A stretch of DNA of 64,000 nt, taken from positions 47,802,501 to 47,866,500 of the forward strand of contig NC_073637.1 of assembly GCF_029407905.1 (NCBI RefSeq), read 5' to 3'. The notes beneath the pieces were generated by a model. The model did not search any database. It saw only the letters and a list, made by a program, of their open reading frames with translations, and was not told where the DNA came from. How positions within the stretch are numbered: position 1 is the stretch's first letter; every line of letters begins with the position of its first letter. This document shows, piece after piece, positions 32,351-43,613 of the stretch. The position numbers and the translations under genes are program-made. The stretch is from Bubalus kerabau (lineage: Eukaryota > Chordata > Mammalia > Artiodactyla > Bovidae).

Positions 32351-32620
32351 GCTGATGCTGCTAAGTTGCTTCAGTCATCTCCGACTCTGTGCAACCCCAT
32401 AGACGGCAGTCCACCAAGCTCCACCATCCCTGGGATTCTCCAGGCAAGAACACTGTAGTGGGGTGCCATTTCCTTCTCTGATGCATGAAAGTGAAAAGTG
32501 AATGTGAAGTCGCTCAGTCGTGTCCGACTCTTTGAGACCCCATGGACTGCAGCCTACCAGGTTCCTCCGTCCATGGGATTTTCCAGGCAAGAGTACTGGA
32601 GTGGGTTGCTATTGCCTTCT
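32351..32620 (-). mobile_element. Bov-A2 SINE
   Basis: Dimer with 'gctgatgctgctaagttgct' at left, linker near 32485, right end 'gctattgccttctc'. Flanks share 'ttctgcccc' (32339-32349 and about 32624-32635), an imperfect duplication with a C-run length change. Confidence 0.94.
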
Positions 32621-32857
32621 CCCTTCTGCCCCCTTCTGTTCTTAAAAAATGTCTGTAAGCATGATGCTCAGTTTCATTCTCTTCAGATGCAGCACTACTG
32701 AGCTCAATGATTAGAGCTCTTGAGAGGGCAACAGATACGTAACTGTCCTCGTTTCTCAAGGTATCATCACAGCGCTAGTCCTGTAATTTGTTGATGGTTA
32801 TTGTCAAGGTCACAACCATAGAAAATACATTTTATAACGAAAGGTGTATGTGTTTTG

Positions 32858-33024
32858 GGCTTCTCTGGTGATTCAGATGGTAAAGAATCTACCTTTAATG
32901 CAGGAGACCCAGGTTCGATCCCGGGTCGGGAAGACCCCCTGGAGAAGGGAATGGCTGCCCACTCCAGTATTCTTGCCTGGAGAATTCCATGGACAGAGGA
33001 GCCTGGTGGGCTACAGTCCATGTG
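32858..33024 (+). mobile_element. Bov-tA SINE, 3'-truncated
   Basis: 'gggcttctctggtgattcag' head, 'caggttcgatcccgggtcgg' (well-kept tRNA-like B box), end 'gctacagtccatgtgg'. The usual 'gtcgcaaagagtc' end is absent. Confidence 0.93.
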
Positions 33025-33264
33025 GAATGAGAAATCTATGCAAGATGAGGACAGGATCCAAGTTAATTGTAGAACTCAGAGTTGTAACAGTTTCTTTTTG
33101 GTTACATCTGTCAACTTCTCATCAACATTTATTACAGCTTAGTGATTGATGTGCTTTGATTATTGCCAAGGCATTTTATTCTTAAAAATGTTCTTTTAAC
33201 AAGGTTTTCTACCTTTGCTTCTGAAGTTTCATCTTGGTCTCCTAGTTTGTCTATCTAGTTATTC
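33025..33264. other. Unique-looking intronic sequence
   Basis: Nothing recognised. Confidence 0.35.
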
Positions 33265-33272
33265 TCTAATGT

Positions 33273-33454
33273 CGTGGTCCCCAACCTCCAGGATCTAATG
33301 CTTGTTGATCTGAGCTGATGTAATAATAATAGAAATAAAGGACACAATAAATGTACTTGAATCATCTGGAAACCATCCCCCCCAACCCCAGTCTGTGGGA
33401 AAATTGCCTTTCACAAAATCAGTCCCTGGTGCCAAAAAGGTTGAGGACCACTGC
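33273..33454. mobile_element. hAT-type non-autonomous DNA transposon remnant
   Basis: Inverted termini: left 'cgtggtccccaacctcc', right 'aaggttgaggaccactgc' (nearly reverse-complementary). 8-bp flanks 'tctaatgt' (33265-33272) and 'cctaatgt' (33455-33462) match at 7 of 8, the size expected for hAT. Interior 'agtccctggtgccaaaaagg' is a common mammalian repeat phrase. Confidence 0.8.
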
Positions 33455-33597
33455 CCTAATGTCTCATTGATATTTTCTTGTTTATACTATGGAGGATGTT
33501 CAGCCAATTTTATTCTTAACGTTCTAAAATCTTTGATCATGTTCAGAATCACTTATTTTTATATTCAGCTACTACTTAACTGTGTCCTCCAAGTGCT

Positions 33598-33798
33598 GCA
33601 TGAATGCTCAGTCTTGTCCAGCTCTTTGCCATCCCATGGACAAAGAGTCCAGGCTCTTCTGTCCATGGAATTTTCCAGGCAAGAATACTGGAGTGGGTTG
33701 CCATTTTGTCCTCCAGGGGATCTTCTCAACCCAGGGATCAAGCCCACGTCTCCTGCATTGAGGGCAGATTCTTTACCATTGAGTCACCTGGGAAGCCC
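33598..33798 (-). mobile_element. Bov-tA SINE
   Basis: Reverse Bov-tA: 'tgctcagtcttgtccagctc', 'gcaagaatactggagtgggt', 'ccaggggatcttctcaaccc', right end 'gagtcacctgggaagcccc'. Confidence 0.94.
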
Positions 33799-33894
33799 CT
33801 TAAGTGTTAGATATTTGTAAATTAGGGTTATATTTTCAGATAATGAGACATGCCCATTTTTTTTTTTTAATAAGGGAGTATAGACAGATATTCT

Positions 33895-34200
33895 CTACCA
33901 TTTATTGAGGGTTTATTGTACACCAAGGATTGTGGCTTATAACCATTTTTTATAATGCCTACTACAATATATGTATTCCCATTTTGCATATGAGGAAACA
34001 AGCTTTGGTTAAATGTTTGTATGAGGCTACTCAATAAAAGAAACAGAATGAAGCCTGTATATGTATGTATGTTTAAGAACATCATCATAGTGTCTAAATT
34101 CTTTGAGTACTTACTATGTGCAAGGAAGTGTATTAAGCACTTTATAAACTTTGAGATTTTATTTTTATTAGTTTTGTGAGCTTAATTGCAAAATGAGTTA
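33895..34200 (+). repeat. Two adjacent MIR SINE fragments
   Basis: First: 'accatttattgagggtttat' to 'ttttgcatatgaggaaaca' (about 33898-34008). Second: 'gagtacttactatgtgcaag', 'attaagcactttataaac' (about 34105-34150). Confidence 0.7.
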
Positions 34201-36339
34201 TTTCCTTTTAAAAATTGCTTAAAATGAGGTATTGTTTTCTTAATGTCGTATAAACATCACTAATTCCAAACAAAAATTTGTTTATTAAAGCTCTTCTCCA
34301 TACATGCATATGGTATTCTGTCAGTCTTTTCTCACTGAAGAAAAATTTCCCCAAAGGATTCTGGCTGGTTTTAAGCAAGTCCATCTCTAGACTTGCTTCA
34401 CAGCTGTCGTGTTTGGATTTCCTTCCACCGGTCTCTTTGGGTTGCCTTTCTTGGTGTCTGTGATATATTCCCTTCTCCAGGACCCTAGATCTATCTCTTA
34501 CTTTGTTTCCACCTTCATTTTGATGGGCCCCATCCCCCTGTTACCCCTGAGAAAAGGTACATGGGAAGCATACTTTTGAGAACTTAGTATCTGATAAGGT
34601 GTGTATTCTACCCTTGTATTTAATTGATAAATTGATTAGACTTTTAAAAATAAGTTGAAAATTGCCTTCCCTCACAATTTTGAAGCCTCTAATATCTTCT
34701 AGTTTCCAGTCCTGGTTTTGAGAAATCTGAAGCCTTACCATTCTTGATCATTGGTATTACATTTTTTTGAAATTATTAAATCTTCTTTCTGTTTCTAGTG
34801 CTGAGAAACTTGATGAGAATATGCTTTGGTGTGAGTCTATTTTTATCCATTGCGTTGTGTACTTAGTGGTTTTTCAAAGTAGAAACTCATGTCATTCATT
34901 TCTGAGAAGTTTTTTGAATTATTTATTTGATTTCCTTTTATCCAATTCATTCTGTTCTTTATTTCTCTGGCTGCTATTTTTGAGATGATAAATTTCCTGG
35001 ACTGGTTCTTATTTTTGAAATCTATGTTTCTTATTTCTCATCTCTGTTCTTTTTGTTCTGTTTTCTGGTAGATTAATTTTATCTTTCAAACTTCTATGGC
35101 ACTTATAATTTCTACTATCATTTTTAACTGTCCAAAGAGTTTTTTTTAGTTTTCTGAAGTTTTTATAGCATCCTAATCTTGTTTTGTGGATGTAATCTTT
35201 TTATATTTTATTGAGGATATTAATGCTAACATTTTTATTTTTTCAACTGAAATTTATTTCACTCTGTATTTCTTCCAGTGCACTTTTCTTTCTATTCATT
35301 CTGGTCTTTTTTGATTGGATATTGTCAGATGTTTGTAGATATTAGGCTTTCCTTATATTTAAATAGCCCATGCTAAAAATTAGGAAGATCTCTATAAATT
35401 GGGTCTGTCAATCATGGTTTTCATTGTAAGATGAATTGGCTGGATATTTTTTAGGACAAGGGAGTGGGCCATCTTATGTCAGGACTTCTAGGGGTCTTTT
35501 TTGTTGTAGGCGGTGGTTTGTTTTTAATTGGGCTGGGCTGGTTAATTACTCAGATGACCCAGTATTCAAACTCTAGTACCTGATTGCTGAGTATAAGCCT
35601 TGTCACCAATTAGCTTCCATTATCTAGGTATATTTTATTATTTTTAAGAAAGTTGGTGATCTAAGCGTAGATTTTCTAGGAATGCCCATTTCTGAAGAGG
35701 ATTCTTTTAACCAGAAATTTTCTTCCACTACAGTTATAACCTGTGTGAGTTCCTAAAAGAATAACTGGTGCATAGTAGGTGCTCAGAAAACAACTGTTGC
35801 CTGAATTCATATTTTTCTCAGCACATCAGGCTTTTTAAACAATGTACAATGGGATGAGAAAAAAGCCTTAAGTTTCCTAACTTCCATCCTAGTGCTATAG
35901 TGTACATATAGTCACTCAGATTTGACAAAAGCAGTCAGGCAAACTAACATATTAATAGATTCAGCCCTGAAAGAGAGAGTGTTCTGTTTATGGAACTTCT
36001 TGGAGTAAGAGTGTATTTTATATTTGAGATCAGGGGTTGTTGTTGAAGTGGCAGCCAGCTATAAGTCAGCCTGGAAAGGGTGAGTGGAAAAGTGCTGCCT
36101 CAGATCACAAAGCTGCTCCTCTTAGGAACCTGCAGACCCATGTGTGTTCAGATAGCGGCATTTTGGAACTTGATTTAAGCACACATTCTGCTGACTGCTT
36201 CCTAGAGACTTGCCCATCTGCTCCTTTCTGCTGATTGGGTCTTTTTGAACTTAGATTTCCCCATGGGTCTCCCACAGCTGCCTCTTTCTATTCTGACCTA
36301 GCTTTTTCTCCTCGCTTGTCCTCTGTGTCTTCCCACCAG
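34201..36339. other. Mostly unique, T-rich intronic sequence
   Basis: No repeat is confidently named except a short MIR-like 'gtgcatagtaggtgctcaga' at about 35768. It ends in a strong polypyrimidine tract (36302-36337) and AG acceptor at 36338-36339. A branch-point-like 'ttctgacc' has its A at 36296. Confidence 0.4.
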
Positions 36340-36541
36340 TTCTTCATCATTGGGGTGGAAATGGAGGAGAGCTGGGTGATGCTGAGCTGGCATCTGTGGA
36401 AGAGCCAACTGTGGAACCCAGAGGACTCTCGCCTGTTGGCATGACCACATGCTCTGTGGTGACGCCTTTGTCGTCTGAACATCTGGGTTCCCAGTCTCAG
36501 GGAGCCACCAGTAGGTCAAGACTCCCTGAAAGAAGAAGGAG
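36340..36541 (+). CDS. Candidate internal coding exon (202 nt) of an unidentified gene
   Basis: Preceded by 'ctctgtgtcttcccaccag' and followed by the donor 'gag/gtgagc'. Only one of three frames is open throughout. It needs one base from the previous exon, exactly what exon 15866-15878 leaves (phase 1). The joined junction codon is Val and 66 further codons follow, ending in phase 2. The encoded segment is rich in Gly, Glu, Ser and Thr and ends in basic residues (a 'SRSRLPERRR' end); it has no membrane segment or recognisable domain and reads as disordered. The other frames contain stops. The stretch is not a known repeat. No in-phase next exon was found before 64000, so the gene would continue outside the window. 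Alternatively it may be an untranslated or chance exon. Confidence 0.45.
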
Positions 36542-37909
36542 GTGAGCAAGACCTCTCCCCTGAGGGCAGTGAGACCACCATGTTTAAAGATAATCTTTCA
36601 GAAAAGCTTGAACTTAGATTCAGTCAGCCAACCATGTTGGGTTTGTCAAGAGATGAGAGGGGAAAAAGGGCAGTGTACAGAGAAACAGGGTAACAATGAG
36701 AAGAGTATGGTGTCTGGAAATACATAAAGAAGAATCATTCACTATGTATGAAGGAAAATAAATTACCCAGATAACAAAGCTTTATTAAAAAAATAATTTA
36801 TCCAGTTACAAAGACCTAAAAGCATAGTTTGTTGCAAACCTGAAGGTTTAAAAAAATTTTTTTACATAATTTGCTATATTCTGTTACTATCCTAGAGGGA
36901 GATACTATTAGGTATTCAAGAATTTAAAAATGCAACATAGCAGCATTTCCTTACCAGTCAATTTAACCTTTTAAAATAATCACAATTACACATTTATTAC
37001 ATATACCCTTTGGAAAGTAGAAAGAAAAAAGTATTATCCAGGGACCTAACTTTGAAAGACAGCCACTGTTAGTATTTTCTTCTAGGCTTTTTCTTTGTAT
37101 GGTTTTTGGTTTTGCATAGCAGGCATAAGGCATTTTACTTGCCTCATGGTAGATTTTTTTGGTCTTCAATTGGAGTCAACTGTGGTTATATTCTGATAAT
37201 ACATGTCTGTGATTTATTCTTTTCTTGTCATGAGGCTGAATAAGCAGTGCTTTAGTTCTTGGCTTGAATAAATTCTTTATATGCTTTTAACATAAAACAT
37301 TGTTCAGATTAGAAAGTGAATAATCCTTAGAGCAAAGAAGTATGATGTATGTTTCACAACCCTTTTTTAAAAAGTATCAGATCTTTAAAAAAAAAAAAGT
37401 CAGAAGCACAAAAATGGCTTGGGGAAAATGTGTGAAACAAAGATAAGATTTTTAAGGTTTCCAGATAGGAGGCAGTCTCTCAGGGGCCCTAAGACACATC
37501 ATAGATGTCTATCTAGCATTGCTTATTAAATAGACAATAATTTTTATTACATATAACATGGTGGTCTCAAGGCGGAGAGGGAAACCTTTATCTTTTCCCT
37601 TGGAAAAGGCACGGAAAAGAACAGTTGAGTGCAGTAGAGGCACCGCTGAAGCCAGTTGGAAATTCTGGCCCTGCCTTCACTGCTAAGTAGTTGCTACATC
37701 AGAGGCACCTGCCCTCAATATCATAACCAATAAAATGAGGTGGTTAAACTATATAATTTTTAATAAGTTTCTCTCCTCCTCTGACTCAATAAGTTTATGA
37801 TCCTGGGACCAAACACTGAGAATATAAAGATGCAGAAACCCAGCAACTTGACTCTTCCTTTTCCTCTTCCTTCGCATCTAGTCAGTTACCAGGTTTGACC
37901 CATTTTACT
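36542..37909. other. Unique-looking intronic sequence
   Basis: AT-rich, with several A/T runs (36785-36860, 37386-37400). No repeat or exon confidently seen. Confidence 0.35.
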
Positions 37910-37993
37910 GTCTAAGTCAGGGTCTGGCAAATGACCATCCTAGGACAGAGTTATGCTCATTAGTTTATGGATTTATTGCTGCCTTTGTACTGC

Positions 37994-38397
37994 AGCTTCC
38001 TTGGTGGCTCAGGTGGTAAAGAATCCGCCTGTGATGCAGGACGGAGAAGGCAATGGCACCCCACTCCAGTACTCTTGCCTGGAAAATCCTATAGATGGAG
38101 GAGCCTGGTGGGCTGCAGTCCATGGGGTCGCTGAGGGTCGGACACGACTGAGCGACTTCATTTTCACTTTTCGCTTTCATGCATTGGAGAAGGAAATGGC
38201 AACCCACTCCAGTGTTCTTGCCTGGAGAATCCCAGGGATAGGGGAACCTGGTGGGCTGCTAACTATGGGGTCTCACAGAGTCTGACACGACTGAAGTGAC
38301 TTAGCAGCAGCAGCAGTGATGCAGGAGACCCTGGTTTGATTTCTGGGTCAGGAAGATCCACTGGAGAAGGGATAGTCTATCCACTCCAGTATTCTTG
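37994..38397 (+). mobile_element. Bov-tA SINE (first of a pair), split by Bov-A2
   Basis: The head 'agcttccttggtggctcagg' runs to 38041. It continues after the Bov-A2 at 38327 and stops at 'actccagtattcttg', where the second Bov-tA begins without a gap. Confidence 0.92.
38042..38315 (+). mobile_element. Bov-A2 SINE inserted in Bov-tA
   Basis: Complete dimer ending in (AGC)n. Flanking 'gtgatgcagga' at 38031-38041 and 38316-38326 is exact. Confidence 0.96.
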
Positions 38398-38593
38398 GGC
38401 TTCCATGGTGGTTCAGCTGGTAAAGAATCTGCCTGCAGTGCGGGGGACCTGGGTTTGATCGCTGAGTTGGGAAGATCCTCTGGAGAAGGGAACAGCTAAC
38501 CACTCCAGTATTCTGGCCTGGAGAATTCCATGGACTGTGTAGTCCACGGGGTCGCAAAGAGTCGGACACGACTAAACAACTTTCACTTTCACT
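38398..38593 (+). mobile_element. Bov-tA SINE (second of the pair)
   Basis: Starts 'ggcttccatggtggttcagc', ends 'gagtcggacacgactaaaca' plus a 'ctttcactttcac' tail. The 10-mer 'tttgtactgc' flanks the whole pair (37984-37993 and 38594-38603), not this copy alone. Confidence 0.94.
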
Positions 38594-38707
38594 TTTGTAC
38601 TGCCGTGGCAGAGTTGGACAATTGCAACACTGTCTGGGTTAGCAAAGCTGTAAATATTTACTATCCAGACCCTTGACAGTAAAAGCTAATCAACCCCTGA
38701 TCTAAAT

Positions 38708-39631
38708 AATTTACAAACACATCTCCTCTCATTTTCACTACCTTTGTCCTAACTTAGGTCTTCATCTCTTCTCACCTGGAGAACCCAAGAGCCTTAATGT
38801 TAGGGTTTCTCATTCTAGTTTTGAGCCTCCCAAATGTGTTGCATACAGATACAGAATAATTTTTTAGAAAAAATTTGAAATGGCAGTTTGCTTGCTTAAA
38901 ACCCTCAAGGGGCACCCTGTTGAACTTAGGATAAAAATCGCAGTTCCTTACCTAACACACAGTTTGAAAACCACTCCACTGACTAGAAGACTCTTCTAGT
39001 TGTGGGACTAGGAGTGTGTTTGATGTGACACATGTAATACGAATTTCAGCCTTAGAAAACCCAACCTAACTCAACCAGGCTTGAGTACAAAGAGGCTTTA
39101 TATTGGCTCACCCAACTAAGAAGCCTGGGAGCAGATGTGGATGAAACCTTTCCCAAGGCTAGGTTTCCAGTTGTGTCTCCTGAACTCTGTTTCTCTGTTG
39201 GCTCCTCTGCTGTGGTAGCCCTGTTCACACAGTGGCTTTTATCTTGGGATGAACTGCCATAGCAGTTCCTGCCTCATAGCCTCCTGTGGACACATCTTTT
39301 CCCACACAAGTGCAGAGGTCTCTCTGATTGGACAGCATAAGTCATGTGATCCAGGGTAAGGGACTGTGCTGAGGGGTTTAGGGCCAGGGCCTGTGCTTGA
39401 GCTCAGGAATTGGCTACATCTCCCCTGAACCGTAAGGAGTGGGAAGAGGAGGAGGGCATTATCCCCAAGGAGATATTAGGCTGTTGTGGAGACAGGATGG
39501 AGGTGGACTGGGACAAAATAACCAAGATTCACTGAGCATGCCATGAGCAGGAGATCTCAGGCAGTAGTAGTTGCAATGGGTACCTGGAGAGGCAGACTAT
39601 CACAAGATCTGGGAACTGTGATTGCCTGTCT
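38708..39631. other. Mostly unique; L2-like trace
   Basis: About 38875-38960 ('cttaaaaccctcaaggggca', 'ttaggataaaaatcgcag') resembles L2. The rest is not recognised. Confidence 0.4.
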
Positions 39632-39770
39632 CAGTGGTTCTTAATTCTGGCTCTTCATTAGAAGAACCAGATGCCTGGGCTCTTTGAGGACCAGTGAACT
39701 TGGGAGCTCTTTCTGGTTGGCCAAGTGAGAATGATTTAACAAGTTCTCCAAGTGACTGTAATGTGTAGCT
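39632..39770. repeat. MER5-like hAT remnant
   Basis: 'ctcagtggttcttaattctg', 'gaaccagatgcctgggctct', 'aacaagttctccaagtgact' in MER5 order. Confidence 0.65.
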
Positions 39771-39999
39771 AAGGTGACCCACTGACTGGGCTTACATCCT
39801 GACTTCTTTTACTGGTCTATGGAATGGGAACAATTCTATCGTCCTTCCAGATTTGGGGAATGAATAAATGAGGTGATTCTATCATCCATCATCCAGCCAA
39901 ATTTGGGTGATGTATGTAAGGAATATAGCCTACCTCCTTACTCAAGTAAAGGGTAGTTGATTTTGTTGTTGTTGTTTTTAAATAAGGGCACCAGTTATG

Positions 40000-40150
40000 T
40001 TGGATTAGGGCTCACCTTCATTGCCTCATTTTACCCTGCTTACCTCTTTAAAGGTCCTGTATCCAAATATAGTTACAATGGGGCTTAAAACATTAGCATA
40101 TGAATTTGTGTGTGTGTGTAGGGAGGTCACAATTCGGTCCACAGCAGGTA
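40000..40150 (-). repeat. MaLR LTR fragment (MLT1/MST type), antisense
   Basis: 'aaggtcctgtatccaaatat', 'gttacaatggggcttaaaac' and 'aggtcacaattcggtccaca' match the reversed 5' end of a MaLR LTR. It contains a short (GT)n at about 40109-40120. Confidence 0.7.
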
Positions 40151-41154
40151 CTGATCTTATCATTCTCTGATGATAGCTAGTGTTTCTTTACCCAGAAAAA
40201 TAGAGACATACATACATGTTTACGGACTTGCTTATGTTTATGCACTTTGAAGATGCCTGTTAAAAAGGAACATTCGAAGCAGCCTTGCAGAGGAAAACAG
40301 ATACCAGAGACAAGGAGGCGTGTAACAGAGGACAAGCCCATTCATTCATTCACTTACTCATTTAACAGTTATTCGCCGAATGCTGCTGCAGGAACCGGGC
40401 CCTGTGCTAGGGTTATAACAATGACCCAGGCAAGGCTCCTTTGTCTCATGACTTTTTTTTTTTATTTCTGGAGTCGGGCAGTAAACACATCCACAATTCT
40501 GTAATAGAGAGCACCTAGTGCTATGTGTTAGAGAATTGAAATGGAGTGATGGGGTAGTGTTTGCCTGGGAATCTATTTAGATTTTGTGATCAGGAATGTC
40601 TTCGCTGAGAAGATGCTGCTGAAATGGAGGCCTGGATAACAAGGAGTCAGCCGTGCACAAAGGGGCAGAGGGTTGATGGCTGATGAAATGCCTGCTAGTC
40701 CCTGGTTTATTTTAGTACCAGCTGGCAGAGCCACCTCCTCCAGCACCAGCTGCTTCTCAGATTCCCTCCTGCTGCCCACAGAGCCAGCCTTCAGGATCTG
40801 CTCCAAGATGGGCATGGCTCTTGTGGATTGCTCCCCTCACTCTGGATGTCTTTCTCTTATCCTGTTGCAGAAATGTTTAGGTCATGTGTTCAAAGCGGGT
40901 GAAACCCGTCGAGGCAAATATCGGTGCCTCTAAACTCTCATTGACGTTCCCAGAGCTTAGTCACTATTGTCTCCTGCCTGAATTAGAGTTACCATCGTAG
41001 GGAGAGAAGTTGGCATTGGTGTTGTGGTAAATGCATAAACAATCATTGTGCTGTGTAACAGCACAGTTGTGCTTCCATAACAACATGGGAATTAAAGGGA
41101 CCTCAAACAGCATCAGGATGGGATGGAGAAGACTTTCCCTAGAAGCTCCATCCT
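40151..41154. other. Unique-looking sequence; cryptic acceptor at 40869
   Basis: 'ttctcttatcctgttgcag' near 40869 looks like an acceptor, but in the phase required after exon 36340-36541 a stop follows within four codons. The frames at 40573-40933 are otherwise unsupported. Confidence 0.35.
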
Positions 41155-41260
41155 GAAAGGTCCTCACTGGCCTTAGGATAAAGAGCAGAATCCTACTGTG
41201 GCTTTCAGACGCCTGTGGGTCTGGCACCTGCCACCTTCTCTAGTTCTCTCTACCTCTCGG
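41155..41260 (+). repeat. L2 LINE fragment
   Basis: 'tcctcactggccttaggata', 'ctgtgggtctggcacctgcc', 'ctagttctctctacctctc' follow L2 3' order. Confidence 0.5.
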
Positions 41261-41556
41261 CTAAGAGAGGCTGGGATCAGTTCTACTCTGTGTGTCTCAT
41301 CCTAGGGCGAGGTTTGAAAGAGCAGTTGCCTCTAGGCATGTCCTTTCCCTGCTTATGACAAGTGCCTGTGAAGCCAAGCAAACTTCATAGCATGCTGAAC
41401 TCTGTTGCTCACATCTCCTACACTCACATCCACTGGCCAAATGAACTCACATGGTCAAGACCAAAGTCATTGTATAGGAACGTATTCTGCTCCGAGGGTA
41501 GGAGAGTGAATGTTTATCAAGCAGTAATCTGATGCACCCTAGCAGCATGAGTGCTT

Positions 41557-41671
41557 GGAGAAGGAAATGACAACCCACCCAGTATTCTTGTGTGGAAAAT
41601 CCCATGGACAGAGGAGCCTGGTGGGCTGTAGTTCATGAGGTCGCAGAAGAGTTGAACACAACAACTAAGGC
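41557..41671 (+). mobile_element. BovA SINE fragment with a long target-site duplication
   Basis: Monomer 'ggagaaggaaatgacaaccc' to 'gaagagttgaacacaacaac'. Direct flanks of about 31 bp (41526-41556 and 41672-41703) share 'accctagcagcat' and 'gtgctt', with a few differences. Confidence 0.88.
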
Positions 41672-41703
41672 AATCTGATCCACCCTAGCAGCATTAAGTG
41701 CTT

Positions 41704-42716
41704 AGAAAAGTGCCCATATAAGTTGACCTAAATTAGAAACAATAGTGTACTATCTAACAATCTAATGTCTGGAAGTGGGAAAAAAGTTTGTCAATATACT
41801 CACAACAGAGTTGAGGAAAGATTATTATATAGGGTGAGACGAGCATGTCAGTAGACTTTTGGGAGGAATGAGTAGGCTGGTTGAAAATGGAAGGTGGGGC
41901 AAAGCTTGAGGATTCCGCTGAAATTGGAAAGTACAAACTTAGAGCAGTACCTTTTTTCTTGTGGTTTTTAATAGCAGCAGCCAAGAAGGCCAACAGTTGG
42001 ATTGATAACTTTCTGTGAACTGAACTTTATGTGCTTGATCCCCACTCCCTTCTCCTCTCGAATCTTAAGGAGAGACTGAGATAGCGTAACAGTTGGTGTT
42101 TACAATGTTTTAATTGCTGTCATATTGAGAACTGACTAGAAGCATCTTTAGAAATAATTTATACCACCATAAAATGAATTGCTAATCTTTCAGAGAGTAT
42201 TCTTTATCATTGTTTTTGTCTGTATACCAGCCAAGAAGAGCTAGACCAATCAGTGAAGACACTGGTAAAATATTTTAGAAGCATTGTCTGATTTGAATAG
42301 CTAAGTGGAAATATAAATCCTTTCTCAAATACTCAGTCACACTCGCTGCTATTCGCTTGTGGTTTTGTCGTCATTGTCTCCTAGAGCAGTGTGCGTGTAT
42401 GTGCTTAACATGTCTACAACATACCCACCCACCAGTGCTCAGTGGTGGGACTCACAGGTGGGAACATAAGGGCAGTGGAGTATGTGTTGACTTGTACCAG
42501 CAGGCATTGTTTATAGTCCTTATGGTGAGCCCAGTATTGAAAGTGACAAAGGTAATGATGTTGATAATTAACAACATGATCCATTTGATGCCTGAGTTTT
42601 GAGTGGTGACTTGAAGTGGTAGCATACTGCCCTGAATGATGAAAGAAAGCTTTGGGAATTCAGATGAAGTAATACAAGTATGTGTTGGGATAGGGGAGAG
42701 GGTTTTAATGATACTT
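41704..42716. other. Unique-looking intronic sequence
   Basis: Open frames on both strands at 41754-41993 and 42357-42823 lack splice context. Confidence 0.35.
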
Positions 42717-42727
42717 AAACTGTATCT

Positions 42728-42925
42728 TTGATTCAGGTGGTAAAGAATCTGCCTGCAATGAGGGACACCCAGGTTCGATTCCTGAGTCGATAAGATCCCC
42801 TGGAGAAGAGAATAGATACCCACTCAGGTATTCTTGCCTGGAGAATTCCATGCACAGAGGAGCCTGTCGGGCTACAGTCCATTGGGTCACAAAGAGTGAG
42901 ACATGACTGAGAGACTCTCACTTTC
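42728..42925 (+). mobile_element. Bov-tA SINE with exact target-site duplication
   Basis: 'ttgattcaggtggtaaagaa' to 'gagactctcactttc'. Flanking 11-mer 'aaactgtatct' at 42717-42727 and 42926-42936 is exact. The first head bases are missing. Confidence 0.95.
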
Positions 42926-43202
42926 AAACTGTATCTGAAGGCCACTTGCATATCAACATGTGAATGATCTCATCATTGTCATCCATGTTCCTGAAACATA
43001 TTAGCTAAATTTCTCCCTGCTCAAAATCTTGCTTTTCCAACTGTTTAGTGAAAAATATTACCTCTTATCCTAATACCCAAGACATCACTCTCATTATAAT
43101 CTGCTCCCAGATTATCCTGTCTCATCTTCATGATTTCTTTTCATTTAGGTTTTAAAAGACTTGTTCCTTCTTGTAAATGCTCCAGACTTCCCTAATCGGT
43201 AC

Positions 43203-43445
43203 TTTTTATTTTCTTTTTTTTTTAATTATTGGTCTATACTTGATTTGCAGTATTATGTTAGTTTCAGATGTACCGCAAAGGGAATTAATTATACATATAC
43301 ATATATCCACTCTTTTTTTTAATTTTCTTTCCCCATATAGGCCATTACAGAGTATTGAATAGAGTTCTCTGTGCTATACAGCAGGTTCTTATTAGTTTAT
43401 TTTATATATAGTAGTGTGTATATGTCAGTCCCAGTCTCCTATTTG
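43203..43445 (-). mobile_element. L1 LINE 3' end, antisense
   Basis: 'ttgatttgcagtattatgtt', 'gtttcagatgtaccgcaaag', 'gagttctctgtgctatacag', 'tgtgtatatgtcagtcccag' are the reversed L1 3'UTR. Inserted T-runs lie at 43213-43223 and 43314-43320. Confidence 0.85.
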
Positions 43446-43613
43446 GTCCTTCTGCTTAGATGTCTTCTCCTTATCTATGAGTACAGACCTCACCTCTTCA
43501 AACCCAGTCTAAAATTCCAAGTTCCTATGAAGTCTTGCCTGTTTTAGAGGAGGTGGTGATGGTAGCTGGAAGTAATTATCCCTTCTCATTTTGGAAGCCT
43601 CTCATCGTTACTT

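Larger units (their letters stand above)
37918..38699. mobile_element. hAT-type DNA transposon remnant hosting a SINE nest
   Basis: Left end 'cagggtctggcaaatgacca', right end 'aatcaacccctg' (inverted terminal similarity). 8-bp flanks 'gtctaagt' (37910-37917) and 'atctaaat' (38700-38707) match at 6 of 8. The SINE composite 37994-38593 lies within. Confidence 0.65.

Noticed and set aside
40850..40935. Next exon of the candidate gene after acceptor at 40869
   Set aside because: In the phase required after 36541 the frame stops within four codons, and no donor follows.
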